From JAFHCF01 sp048497495 (GTDB lineage: Bacteria > Pseudomonadota > Alphaproteobacteria > Rhizobiales > Ancalomicrobiaceae), in assembly GCA_048497495.1 (NCBI GenBank), contig JAFHCF010000063.1, positions 1 through 28,316 on the forward strand: DNA of 28,316 bases, read 5' to 3'. Position 1 is the first letter of the stretch. Every line of letters starts with the position of its first letter. Under the pieces are notes generated by a model. That model made no database searches, was not told the origin of the DNA, and saw nothing but the letters and a program-made list of their open reading frames with translations. Made by a program: the position numbers and the translations under genes. Shown piece by piece: positions 18,338 through 27,905 of the stretch.

Positions 18338-19090
18338 ATGACCATTCCCCATGCCCAAGGCACCGTCGACCAGGCCGAGATCGGCAACTTCGAGGCGATG
18401 GCCGCCGAATGGTGGGATCCCAACGGCCGTCTGCGCCCGCTCCACGACCTCAATCCGACCCGCCTCGACTATCTGAAGCGCGAGATCTCGGCCCGTTTCG
18501 GCCGTGATCCCAAGGACAGCCGGGCGCTGGAAGGCCTCGCGATCCTCGACATCGGTTGCGGCGGCGGCTTGCTCACCGAGCCGCTCGCCCGCCTCGGCGC
18601 GAGCATGGTCGGCGCCGACGCCGGCGCCGCCAACATCGCCGCCGCGAAGGCCCATGCCGAGGCGCAGGGCCTCGTCATCGACTTCCGCGCCACCACGGCG
18701 GAGGCGCTCGCGTCGCAGGGCGCGAGCTTCGACGTGGTGATCGCCATGGAGATCGTCGAGCACGTCGCCGACCTGCCGATGTTCCTGCGCGAGATCGCCC
18801 GCATGGTCCGCCCCGGCGGCCTGCTCTTCCTCGCCACCATGAACCGCACGCTGAAGAGCTTCGCGCTGGCCATCGTCGGCGCCGAATACGTCCTGCGCTG
18901 GCTCCCGGTCGGCACGCACACCTGGTCGAAGTTCGTCACCCCGAAGGAACTCGAACGGGTCACGGAAGCCGCCGGCCTCGAGGTGCTCGACGCCTGCGGC
19001 ATGGTCTTCGACCCGCTGCGGGGCCGATGGTCGCTGAAGCCCGGCGACCTCGACGTCAACTACCTGATGCTCGCCGAACGCAAGGCGTGA
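18338..19090 (+). CDS. ubiG: Ubiquinone biosynthesis O-methyltransferase UbiG
   Basis: This SAM-dependent enzyme carries out both O-methylations of the ubiquinone ring (2-polyprenyl-6-hydroxyphenol and 3-demethylubiquinol). The 250 residues fit the family. The opening DQAEIGNFEAMAAEWWDPNG is diagnostic, motif I is LDIGCGGGLL (about 70-79), and the distal GTHTWSKFVTPKEL is typical of UbiG. A frame extending left to 18086 would add an Arg/Pro-rich, unconserved stretch, so I take the ATG at 18338, with GAGGAGAT about 6 bases upstream. It is divergent from lysC, an order common in Hyphomicrobiales. Confidence 0.97.
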   Translation: MTIPHAQGTVDQAEIGNFEAMAAEWWDPNGRLRPLHDLNPTRLDYLKREISARFGRDPKDSRALEGLAILDIGCGGGLLTEPLARLGASMVGADAGAANIAAAKAHAEAQGLVIDFRATTAEALASQGASFDVVIAMEIVEHVADLPMFLREIARMVRPGGLLFLATMNRTLKSFALAIVGAEYVLRWLPVGTHTWSKFVTPKELERVTEAAGLEVLDACGMVFDPLRGRWSLKPGDLDVNYLMLAERKA

Positions 19091-19168
19091 GCCGGCGCGA
19101 CGAGTGAGGCGACGCGGTGGGCGATGGTTCGCCCCCCTTCACCGTCCGCCATACCCCTCCGAAGACGC

Positions 19169-19196
19169 GAAAACGGGCGGGGTCTCCCCCGCCCGT
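19169..19196 (-). terminator. Intrinsic terminator of trcR
   Basis: A perfect 10-bp stem, ACGGGCGGGG (19173-19182) and CCCCGCCCGT (19187-19196), with a four-base loop is followed on the minus strand by TTTT (19173-19170). It lies 32 bases beyond the trcR stop. It may also stop ubiG read-through, but that side lacks a T tract. Confidence 0.78.
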
Positions 19197-19227
19197 CCGT
19201 GTCGTCGTCTCGTCGAGGCGTCGAGGA

Positions 19228-19956
19228 TCACTCCTCGTCTTCCTCCGGCTCCGGCCCCTTGAGGCTCTTGAGCTTGGCGAAGATCTTGTCGGCGTCGAGT
19301 TCGCCGGAGTCGGCGCGGCCGCCCGAGCCGTAGTCGCCGTGCTCGTCGAGCCCATGCGGCTTCACCGTCTCGTCGACCGACAGCAGGGTCGAGGCCCCGG
19401 CTTCCCCCGCGTCGCGGATCGGCAGGCCCTTGGCGGCCTTCTCGACCTCGAGATCGAGCTCCAGCTGCGAGCACAGGGAGAGCGTCACCGGGTCCATCGG
19501 CGCCAGATTGGGGGAGTTCCAGTGCGACCGATCGCGGATCTGCTGGATTGTCGTCTTGGTCGTGCCGACCAGACGCATGATCGCCGCGTCCTTGAGCTCC
19601 GGATGGTTGCGCAGCAGCCAGAGGATGGCGTTGGGCCGATCGTGGCGACGCGACACCGGCGTGTAGCGCGGACCGCGACGCTTGGCTTCCGGCACCCGCA
19701 CCTTGGGATCGGCGAGCTTGAGGCGATGGGCCGGGGTGGCGACCGCCTTGTCGATTTCCTCGCGGGTGAGCTGGCCGGTCATGATCGGGTCGAGACCCTT
19801 GATGCCCTGCGCCGCCTCGCCGTCGGCGATCGCCTTGACCTCGAGCGGATGCAGCCGGCAGAAGGCGGCGATCTGATCGAAGGAGAGCGCGGTGTTCTCC
19901 ACCAGCCAGACGGCGGTGGCCTTGGGCATCAGCGGCGTGTTCTGCGGGGTCGCCAT
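19228..19956 (-). CDS. trcR: Cell cycle transcriptional regulator TrcR (DUF1013 family)
   Basis: The protein has 242 residues and is conserved almost only in Alphaproteobacteria. The family was named TrcR from work on Caulobacter cell-cycle transcription. The start MATPQNTPLMPKATAVWLVENTALSFDQIAAFC is characteristic. Residues about 15-60 form a helix-turn-helix-like segment (LSFDQIAAFCRLHPLEVKAIADGE). A second such segment lies around 105-145 (NAILWLLRNHPELKDAAIMRLVGTTKTTIQQI), and the C-terminus is highly acidic. Start supported by AGGAAGG upstream. It lies downstream of the quinone oxidoreductase on the same strand with 133 bases between, and has its own terminator. The family call is firm; its exact regulon here is not visible. 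Confidence 0.93.
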   Translation of the reverse strand: MATPQNTPLMPKATAVWLVENTALSFDQIAAFCRLHPLEVKAIADGEAAQGIKGLDPIMTGQLTREEIDKAVATPAHRLKLADPKVRVPEAKRRGPRYTPVSRRHDRPNAILWLLRNHPELKDAAIMRLVGTTKTTIQQIRDRSHWNSPNLAPMDPVTLSLCSQLELDLEVEKAAKGLPIRDAGEAGASTLLSVDETVKPHGLDEHGDYGSGGRADSGELDADKIFAKLKSLKGPEPEEDEE

Positions 19957-20089
19957 CGGATGGACCTTCCTCGTGGCCTCTCCCGGCGGGCGGGCGGAGA
20001 GAGGCGGGGATTCACATGAATGAATGATGATGGCGCGTCATAGCAGGTCGAGCCATTCCGCGCAATTCCGCTGTCGTCGCGGCACCCGC

Positions 20090-21088
20090 TCACATCGTCA
20101 GCACGATCTTGCCGACATGGGCGTTGGTCTCCATGCGGCGATGGGCCTCGACGACCCGGGCCAGAGGCCAGGTCGAATCGATCACCACCTTCACCGCGCC
20201 GCTCTCGATCAGCGGCCACACCTTCTCGCGCAGGGCGCTCGCGATCTTCGCCTTGAAGGCCACGTCGCGGGCGCGCAGCGTCGAGCCGGTGTGGGAGAGC
20301 CGCTTCAGCATGATGCGGGTGAAGTTGACCGTCGCCTTGGGCCCGCGCAGGAAGGCGATCTGGACGATCCGCCCCTCGACCGCCGCCGCCTCGTGATTGC
20401 GCTCGATATAGTCGCCGCCGACCATGTCGAGGATCACGTCGGCGCCGTGGCCCCGGGTGAAATCCTTGACCCTCTCGACGAAATCCTCCTCGCGATAGTC
20501 GATGGCGAGATCGGCGCCGAGTTCGCGGCAACGCGCGCACTTCTCCGCCCCACCCGCCGTGGCGATCACCGTGGCGCCGAAGGCCTTGGCCAGTTGGATG
20601 GCGGTGACGCCGATCCCTGAAGTGCCGCCGTGGACCAGGAAGACTTCGCCCGGCTTCAGCCCGCCGCGATCGAAGACGTTCGACCACACCGTGAAGAAGG
20701 TCTCGGGGATCGCCGCGGCTTCCACCATCGACAGGCCCGCGGGGATGGGCAGCGCGTTGGCCTCGGCCACCACCGCGTATTCGGCGTAGCCGCCGCCGGC
20801 GACCAGCGCCGTCACCTTCGCGCCGAGCGCAAACGGCCCGCCCTCGCCGTGCCTCCCCACCACCTCGCCGGCGATCTCCAGCCCCGGCACGTCCGGCGCG
20901 CCCTTCGGCGGCGGATAGCCGCCCTGGCGCTGGAGAACGTCGGGCCGATTGACGCCGGCGGCGGCCACCTTCACCAGGATCTCGCCGGGACCCGGCACCG
21001 GCAGCGCCCGGGTCTCGAGCGTCAGCGCTTCCGGCCCGCCGGGCGTGGGCACGGCGACGACGGTGTGGGTGGCGGGCAGCGGGGACAT
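20090..21088 (-). CDS. NAD(P)H-quinone oxidoreductase, zinc-independent MDR family (PIG3/QorA-like)
   Basis: The protein has 332 residues. It is a medium-chain dehydrogenase/reductase with an N-terminal GroES-like domain (about 30-135, with AAAGVNRPDVLQRQGGYPPP) and a Rossmann cofactor domain with GGTSGIGVTAIQLAKAFGA (about 150-168). The usual catalytic zinc ligands are lacking, as in the quinone oxidoreductase/PIG3 branch. The end STWPLARVVEAHRRMETNAHVGKIVLTM is characteristic of that branch. It probably reduces quinones one electron at a time or reduces enones, using NADPH. An AAAGGA site precedes the ATG. It is 38 bases downstream of the cupin gene and upstream of trcR, all on the minus strand. 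Confidence 0.92.
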   Translation of the reverse strand: MSPLPATHTVVAVPTPGGPEALTLETRALPVPGPGEILVKVAAAGVNRPDVLQRQGGYPPPKGAPDVPGLEIAGEVVGRHGEGGPFALGAKVTALVAGGGYAEYAVVAEANALPIPAGLSMVEAAAIPETFFTVWSNVFDRGGLKPGEVFLVHGGTSGIGVTAIQLAKAFGATVIATAGGAEKCARCRELGADLAIDYREEDFVERVKDFTRGHGADVILDMVGGDYIERNHEAAAVEGRIVQIAFLRGPKATVNFTRIMLKRLSHTGSTLRARDVAFKAKIASALREKVWPLIESGAVKVVIDSTWPLARVVEAHRRMETNAHVGKIVLTM

Positions 21089-21126
21089 CGCATATTCCTT
21101 TCGGGTCGAACAGAAAATAAGCCGGC

Positions 21127-21597
21127 TCAGTACTCCGAGCCGTCCTTGCGCGTGAACCGGTAGCGGCCGTCCGGTCCGGGTTCGCCGTGCAGGTCGTCGT
21201 CGGGATAGGTGACGATGTCGCCGCTGGCGCGATCGCCGACCACCAGCAGCAGCACGTCGCTCGCCGACCGGTTGAGGAAATGATGGCCGTCACCGCTGCC
21301 CTTGGGGAAACCGGCGCACATGCCGGGACCGAGCACCTGGGGACCCGCATCGCTCACCAACGTCGCCTCGCCCTCCAGCACCATGACGAATTCGTCCTGG
21401 GCGGAATGGGTATGGCGGAACGACGACTGACCACCCGGCACGATTCGGGTGAGGTTGACACCGAAATTGGTGAGCCCGGCGAAGCTGCCGAGCCGCCGGT
21501 TCCAGCGCGTCATGGCCACCGCCCGGAGCGGCTCCGGCATCAGCGTGGCATTGCTCTCGGGAACGTCCTTCGGATCGAAGGGGGGTGGGTTCGGCAT
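21127..21597 (-). CDS. Cupin domain-containing protein
   Basis: The protein is 156 residues with a single cupin barrel. The metal-binding motif 1 is clear in RHTHSAQDEFVMVLEGEATL (H-x-H then E, about 62-81), with motif 2 around GMCAGFPKGSGDGHHFLN (about 94-111). The C-terminus runs to VTYPDDDLHGEPGPDGRYRFTRKDGSEY, a tail seen in small sugar- or redox-related cupins of proteobacteria. The ATG at 21597 has GGAGG upstream and is preferred to a frame start at 21648. It lies between the RibD-like reductase (35-base gap) and the quinone oxidoreductase (38-base gap), so the three probably form one transcript. Reaction unknown. Confidence 0.88.
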   Translation of the reverse strand: MPNPPPFDPKDVPESNATLMPEPLRAVAMTRWNRRLGSFAGLTNFGVNLTRIVPGGQSSFRHTHSAQDEFVMVLEGEATLVSDAGPQVLGPGMCAGFPKGSGDGHHFLNRSASDVLLLVVGDRASGDIVTYPDDDLHGEPGPDGRYRFTRKDGSEY

Positions 21598-21632
21598 GGC
21601 GCGAGCCTCCGGTGGATGAACGGGTGGGAAGG

Positions 21633-22193
21633 CTAGACCCTCGCCCACGGACTGTCATCCGCCCCGGCGCCGGCCGCGTCGATTTCCCATTCGCATTCGA
21701 CCACCCCGTTGCCGTGCACCGCCGTCTTCACCGGCTTCACCGCCCAACGCTTCCGGCCGGTCACCCACAAGGGCGTGCCGGCACCGAGCAGCACCGGGAT
21801 CTGGAATGTCTTTAGTCGACGAACCAATCCGGCGTCGAGGAAGGCGCGGATCGGTCCGCCGCCGCCCACCACCCAGATCCGGCCGAGCCCGGCGCGCTCC
21901 AGATCGACGGCGATCTCCACCGCCGTGCGGTCGTCGAAGACGGCGAGCCCGTCCTCGTCGATCCGACCCGACCGGGTCATCACCATCACCGCCTTGCCGC
22001 GATAGGGCCATTCGGCGAAGGCCCGGCACTCGCGATAGGTCGCGGCCCCCATCACCAGCGCGTCGATGGAACGATAGAAGGCGTCGTAACCGAAGTCCCA
22101 GCCCTCGAACGGCGCCAGCCAGCCGAGCGACCCGTCGCGATCGGCGATGTAGCCGTCGATCGAATGGGCGATGTAGACGGTGATGTCGGTCAT
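21633..22193 (-). CDS. Dihydrofolate reductase family protein (RibD C-terminal domain)
   Basis: The protein is 186 residues and belongs to the broad DHFR/RibD-C superfamily of NADPH-dependent reductases. The start TVYIAHSIDGYIADRDGSLGWL matches the stand-alone YyaP/YwjB-like group, and IWVVGGGGPIRAFLDAGLVRRL (about 121-142) is the NADPH-binding glycine motif. ALVMGAATYREC (about 46-57) is also typical. It is not a FolA-type dihydrofolate reductase and lacks the RibD deaminase domain, so the substrate is unknown. GGGGA precedes the ATG. It heads the minus-strand run with the cupin and quinone oxidoreductase, and diverges from DUF1192. Confidence 0.9.
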   Translation of the reverse strand: MTDITVYIAHSIDGYIADRDGSLGWLAPFEGWDFGYDAFYRSIDALVMGAATYRECRAFAEWPYRGKAVMVMTRSGRIDEDGLAVFDDRTAVEIAVDLERAGLGRIWVVGGGGPIRAFLDAGLVRRLKTFQIPVLLGAGTPLWVTGRKRWAVKPVKTAVHGNGVVECEWEIDAAGAGADDSPWARV

Positions 22194-22219
22194 GACTCGT
22201 TCCCCGCGACGACGGCCGT

Positions 22220-22248
22220 TTGGCCCCGGCCTCCGCGAGATCTATACT
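22220..22248 (+). promoter_or_regulatory. Sigma70 promoter for DUF1192-recF
   Basis: TTGGCC (22220-22225) and TATACT (22243-22248) are separated by exactly 17 bases. The -10 matches five of six consensus positions and the -35 four of six. Transcription would start near 22255, about 42 bases before the DUF1192 ATG. Confidence 0.65.
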
Positions 22249-22296
22249 GAGTCGGCGCGGGATCGAGAGCCCGCGTCGAGATCCGGATCCGACCCC

Positions 22297-22488
22297 ATGA
22301 CATTCATCGACGACGATCGCCCGAAGAAGAAGCTCGCCCACGAGATCGGCCAGGACGTCTCCCTCGTCTCGGAAGGCGAGCTCGCCGAACGCATCGCCCT
22401 GCTCGACGGCGAGATCGAGCGGCTGAAGGCGGAGGTCGCCAAGCGCCGCGCCTCGCGCTCCGCCGCCGACGCGGTCTTCAAGCTGTGA
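22297..22488 (+). CDS. DUF1192 domain-containing protein
   Basis: This small protein of 63 residues is typical of alphaproteobacteria. The conserved part is KKKLAHEIGQDVSLVSEGELAERIALL, followed by a charged helix (about 30-54) likely to form a short coiled coil. No catalytic or membrane features are seen, and its function is unknown. A frame extends left to 22180, but the ATG at 22297 starts the family's conserved MTFIDDDRPKK and lies just past the promoter. The Shine-Dalgarno is weak. Its stop overlaps the GTG start of recF by four bases. In relatives, as I recall, DUF1192 more often sits beside the quinone oxidoreductase and TrcR genes, which here lie just across the DHFR/cupin pair. Confidence 0.85.
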   Translation: MTFIDDDRPKKKLAHEIGQDVSLVSEGELAERIALLDGEIERLKAEVAKRRASRSAADAVFKL

Positions 22489-23678
22489 ACCAGCCTCTCG
22501 CCGCGCCCGAGCCCGAGACGTCCGCCCCGCCCCGGGCGGCGATCCCGCGCGTCGCGGTGACGGCGCTGAGGCTCGGCGACTTCCGCAACTACCCGGCCCT
22601 CGATCTCGCCACCTCCGGCCGCCACGTCGTGCTCGCCGGCGAGAACGGCGCCGGCAAGACCAACATCCTGGAGGCGCTGTCGCTCCTCTCTCCCGGCCGG
22701 GGCCTGCGCCGCGCCCGCCTCGACGAGATGGCCCGCATCGGCGCGCCCGGCGCCTGGAGCGTCTTCGCCAGGCTCGAAGGCCCCGACGGCGAGGTCCGGA
22801 TCGGCACCGGCGCCGAGCCGCAGGTCGACGACGAGGCGCGCTCCCGCCGCGTCCGGCTGAACGGCGAGGCGGCGCGCTCCGCCGACGACCTGCTCGACCA
22901 CCTCCGCGTGCTGTGGCTGACCCCGGCGATGGACGGGCTCTTCACCGGCCCCGCCTCGGAACGCCGCCGCTTCCTAGATCGCCTCGTCCTCGCCGTCTCG
23001 CCCGGTCACGGCGCCCATGTCAACGCCTTCGAGAAGGCGATGCGCGGCCGCAATCGCCTGCTCGAGGACGACCGCCTCGACCTCGACTGGTTGGCGGCGA
23101 TCGAGGCGCAGATGGCCGAGATCGGCGTCGCCGTGTCGCTCGCCCGGGTCGAGACCGTCGCCTGCCTCGCCCGCCTGATCGCCGCGACCCGCGCCGACAA
23201 CCCCTTCCCCCACGCCGAACTGGCGCTCGAGGGCGAGATCGAGGCGCTGGTGGCGACCGGTGGCCCCGCCGCCGATGCCGAGGACGCCTATCGCGCCCGC
23301 CTGCGCGACGGCCGCCGCCGCGACAAGGCCGCCGGCCGCACCCTCGACGGCCCCCACCGCGCCGACCTCGTCGTCCACCACGGGCCCAAGGCGATGCCCG
23401 CCCACCTGTCCTCGACCGGCGAGCAGAAGGCGCTGCTCCTGGGGTTGGTGCTGGCTCACGCCCGCCTCGTCGGCGAGACCTGCGGCCGCGCCCCCCTCCT
23501 CCTCCTCGACGAGGTCGCCGCCCACCTCGACCCCCGTCGCCGCGCCGAGCTCTTCGACGTGGTCGAGGCATTGGGCTCGCAATGCTGGATGACCGGCACC
23601 GACGCGAGCGCCTTCGCCGCGCTGGGGGCGCGGGCGGAGGTCTTCGAGGTGACGAACGGGCGGGTCGGGGAAGTCTGA
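22485..23678 (+). CDS. recF: DNA replication/repair protein RecF
   Basis: RecF is an SMC-like ATPase that, with RecO and RecR, loads RecA onto gapped DNA. The 397 residues contain Walker A GENGAGKT (about 52-59), the ABC-type signature STGEQKALLLG (about 309-319) and Walker B LLLLDEV with AHLDPRRRAELF (about 336-352), so the ATPase looks intact. The ALRLGDFRNYPAL opening is the standard RecF N-terminus. The only suitable start is GTG at 22485, overlapping the DUF1192 stop (GTGA), so the two are translationally coupled. There is no dnaN or dnaA here, though gyrB lies about 1.7 kb downstream on the same strand, a possible remnant of the ancestral recF-gyrB neighbourhood. Confidence 0.97.
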   Translation: MNQPLAAPEPETSAPPRAAIPRVAVTALRLGDFRNYPALDLATSGRHVVLAGENGAGKTNILEALSLLSPGRGLRRARLDEMARIGAPGAWSVFARLEGPDGEVRIGTGAEPQVDDEARSRRVRLNGEAARSADDLLDHLRVLWLTPAMDGLFTGPASERRRFLDRLVLAVSPGHGAHVNAFEKAMRGRNRLLEDDRLDLDWLAAIEAQMAEIGVAVSLARVETVACLARLIAATRADNPFPHAELALEGEIEALVATGGPAADAEDAYRARLRDGRRRDKAAGRTLDGPHRADLVVHHGPKAMPAHLSSTGEQKALLLGLVLAHARLVGETCGRAPLLLLDEVAAHLDPRRRAELFDVVEALGSQCWMTGTDASAFAALGARAEVFEVTNGRVGEV

Positions 23679-23700
23679 GGCCGCGCGTCAGAGCGCGGCC
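23679..23700. terminator. Hairpin between convergent recF and DUF1036 genes
   Basis: GGCCGCGC (23679-23686) and GCGCGGCC (23693-23700) form a perfect 8-bp stem with a 6-base loop, starting directly after the recF stop. There is no T tract. Its position between convergent stops suggests a terminator or 3'-end stabiliser. Confidence 0.45.
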
Positions 23701-23714
23701 TCGAAGCTCGTCGC

Positions 23715-24146
23715 TCAGGGATTGAGCGTCAGCGTGTAGGTGGCGTTCTGGACGTCGGCGTGACTGAACGGCCGCAGCAGAGCCGGGGCGCATTTGGCGC
23801 CGGACAGATTGATCCGCTTGAACGGCCCCGGCGTCTCGACACAGAACTTGATGTCGCCGCGCCCCCAGGACGTACCCGTCGCCTTGGCATGGGTATAGAA
23901 ATGACCGCGCGGATAGTTGCCGATCGTGCGGCAGGCCCCCGCCGCCACCTGCCACCAGCCGGCGACGACATAGTCCTTCGACCCCGGGGCATAGTGCGCC
24001 CCGAGCGCCACCGAGGCGTTCTTGTGCGACTTGTTGCAGACGCTGAACGAGAACATCCGCCCATCCGCCGCGACCGCGCCGCTCGAAAAGCCGATGGCCC
24101 CCGTGGTGGCCGCGATCGCGACCGCCAATCCGACCCGAAATCCCAT
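23715..24146 (-). CDS. Secreted DUF1036 domain-containing protein
   Basis: The protein has 143 residues. It has a signal peptide (about 1-26, hydrophobic, ending GAVAADG) followed by a DUF1036 domain. Recognisable family features are the FSFSVCNKS start, the VVAGWWQVAAGACRTIG centre (compare the family's GWW..APG.C pattern) and a third and fourth cysteine in IKFCVETPG and SGAKCAPA, which may form two disulfides in the periplasm. Function unknown. The ATG at 24146 sits behind a GGGGGGAAG site; an upstream frame to 24221 would lose the clean signal peptide. It converges with recF and diverges from the LysE-type exporter. Confidence 0.87.
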   Translation of the reverse strand: MGFRVGLAVAIAATTGAIGFSSGAVAADGRMFSFSVCNKSHKNASVALGAHYAPGSKDYVVAGWWQVAAGACRTIGNYPRGHFYTHAKATGTSWGRGDIKFCVETPGPFKRINLSGAKCAPALLRPFSHADVQNATYTLTLNP

Positions 24147-24248
24147 CGTGTCACTTCCCCCCCGAGATCGCCCACCATCTGGATCGGCACGGTAGACTAC
24201 TGATATCCCAGCGGCAAACACCCTCTTGCCGTGGAACCCCTCGCCGCA

Positions 24249-24278
24249 CCGAACGACCCGACGCAGGGACTCGTTCGG
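24249..24278. repeat. Inverted repeat upstream of the lysE-type gene
   Basis: CCGAACGA (24249-24256) and TCGTTCGG (24271-24278) form a perfect 8-bp inverted repeat with a 14-base centre in the divergent region between the DUF1036 gene and the exporter. A further TTCGGTTCG follows at about 24283. It could be an operator. Confidence 0.4.
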
Positions 24279-24336
24279 CGGGTTCGGTTCGTGCTATCTC
24301 CTCTCGTGATCGGTTTCGTCTTCGTCCCCGGTCGAT

Positions 24337-24378
24337 CCGCCTGCCCGCCGGGCCGCGATCGACCCCTCGGGCAGGCGG
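24337..24378. repeat. 11-bp stem-loop in the leader of the lysE-type gene
   Basis: CCGCCTGCCCG (24337-24347) and CGGGCAGGCGG (24368-24378) are perfectly complementary around a 20-base loop, ending 43 bases before the exporter ATG. In an mRNA this would be a very stable hairpin. It could be a leader regulatory element or part of an operator. Confidence 0.5.
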
Positions 24379-24421
24379 CGCGACCGAACTCGAAGGACAT
24401 TCCGAACGGCGGCCCCGACCC

Positions 24422-25039
24422 ATGGACACCCCCACCCTCCTCGCCTTCACCATCGCGCTCACCGTCGCCGCCGCGATCCCCGGCCCGGGCATGACCGCGC
24501 TCGTCGCCCGGGCGCTGGCGGTCGGGTTCTGGGGGACGATGCCGATGATCCTCGGCCTGATCATGGGCGACATGGTCTTCCTCACCTGCGCCGCTCTCGG
24601 GCTGGCGGCGATCGCCAAGACCTTCGCCACCGTCTTCACCGTGGTGAAGTTCGCCGGCGCCGCCTATCTGCTGTGGCTCGCCTGGCAGCTGTGGACGGTG
24701 AAGCCCCATGCCGACACCGTCGAGGCGGCGCGGCGGCCCGAGCACGCCGCCCTGCGGGTGGCGCTCGCCGGCCTGACCCTGACGCTCGGCAACCCCAAGA
24801 CCATCATCTTCTACCTGGCGCTGCTGCCCACTGTGGTCGATCTCGGGGCGCTCACCCCGGTCGGCTTCGCCGAGATGGCGGCGATCGTCTTCGTCGACCT
24901 GATCGCCGTCGGCGCGGCCTATGCGGCGCTCGCCGCCCGCGCCCGCGACTTCTTCCGCGACCCCAAGGCCCGCCGCATCCTCGACCGCACCGCCGGGACG
25001 ATGATGGCCGGCGCGGCGGTGGCCGTGGCGGCACGGTGA
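24422..25039 (+). CDS. LysE/RhtB family amino-acid exporter
   Basis: This is an inner-membrane efflux protein of 205 residues with about six hydrophobic segments. The N-terminal TLLAFTIALTVAAAIPGPGMTALVARAL holds the family's PGPGM(T/F) signature (about 20-24). TLGNPKTIIFYLALLP (about 120-135) is the second conserved block. Members export basic or neutral amino acids and related compounds; the substrate here cannot be told. It stands alone, divergent from the DUF1036 gene, with two inverted repeats in its leader that may serve regulation. No LysG/ArgP-type regulator is adjacent. Confidence 0.92.
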   Translation: MDTPTLLAFTIALTVAAAIPGPGMTALVARALAVGFWGTMPMILGLIMGDMVFLTCAALGLAAIAKTFATVFTVVKFAGAAYLLWLAWQLWTVKPHADTVEAARRPEHAALRVALAGLTLTLGNPKTIIFYLALLPTVVDLGALTPVGFAEMAAIVFVDLIAVGAAYAALAARARDFFRDPKARRILDRTAGTMMAGAAVAVAAR

Positions 25040-25054
25040 ATTCGTGAACCGTGG

Positions 25055-25082
25055 GGCGGAATAGCCGAAGGCCTATTCCGCC
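25055..25082 (+). repeat. REP-like palindrome, copy 1
   Basis: GGCGGAATAG (25055-25064) and CTATTCCGCC (25073-25082) form a perfect 10-bp stem around CCGAAGGC. It begins 15 bases after the exporter stop and may act as its terminator or 3' stabiliser. The core AATAGCCGAAGGC recurs on the opposite strand in copy 2. Confidence 0.7.
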
Positions 25083-25134
25083 GCCGGCGCTCGACCAATC
25101 CGCGTCACCCGCCTCGTGAAAGGCGGCCTCCGCC

Positions 25135-25163
25135 GGCGCAATTACGCCTTCGGCTATTGCGCC
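25135..25163 (-). repeat. REP-like palindrome, copy 2, inverted
   Basis: GGCGCAAT (25135-25142) and ATTGCGCC (25156-25163) flank an imperfect centre. Read on the minus strand it contains the same AATAGCCGAAGGC core as copy 1, so the two units are inverted relative to each other about 52 bases apart. Confidence 0.65.
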
Positions 25164-25281
25164 CTACGGCGCCTCGTCACCCGGCTTTGCGCGAATCGCT
25201 CGCCCAGCCCCTCCGAGCGCCGTTTTTCCTGCCTTCCAACCGCTTGATCCGACGCTGCTTTTCGCCCCCCTTCGGCAAACT

Positions 25282-25310
25282 TTGCACGCCCGCTTCCACC
25301 CCTGTATGGA
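25282..25310 (+). promoter_or_regulatory. Candidate promoter for gyrB
   Basis: TTGCAC (25282-25287) and TATGGA (25305-25310) are separated by 17 bases. The start of transcription would be near 25317, giving a leader of about 34 bases before the gyrB ATG. Confidence 0.45.
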
Positions 25311-25350
25311 AGGGCCTCGCGAAAGTCGACGGAAAGTGAACTCGGACCCC

Positions 25351-27789
<2,439 letters not shown>

Positions 27790-27790
27790 G

Positions 27791-27821
27791 GGCTCGGCTC
27801 TCACGTCACCGTGACCGAGCC
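27791..27821 (+). repeat. Hairpin directly after gyrB
   Basis: GGCTCGG (27791-27797) and CCGAGCC (27815-27821) form an outer stem, and TCACG (27801-27805) / CGTGA (27810-27814) an inner one. It begins one base after the gyrB stop and precedes the intrinsic terminator, so it may protect the 3' end of the mRNA. Confidence 0.55.
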
Positions 27822-27833
27822 GACGAAGAGGCG

Positions 27834-27862
27834 AGCCCGCGGGAATAACCCTGCGGGCTTTT
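27834..27862 (+). terminator. Intrinsic terminator of gyrB
   Basis: AGCCCGCGGG (27834-27843) pairs with CCCTGCGGGCT (27849-27859, one bulge) around AATAA and is followed by a short T run (TTTT, 27859-27862). It sits 45 bases past the gyrB stop. Confidence 0.85.
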
Positions 27863-27905
27863 GCGTATGTGTCGACGTATCCCCCCTTTCGAGTAGGAGA
27901 CGGAC

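Larger units (their letters stand above)
25040..25350. other. Intergenic region between the exporter and gyrB
   Basis: No gene is seen in these 311 bases. It holds two REP-like palindromes (25055-25082 and 25135-25163) and a gyrB promoter candidate at 25282-25310. Confidence 0.6.
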
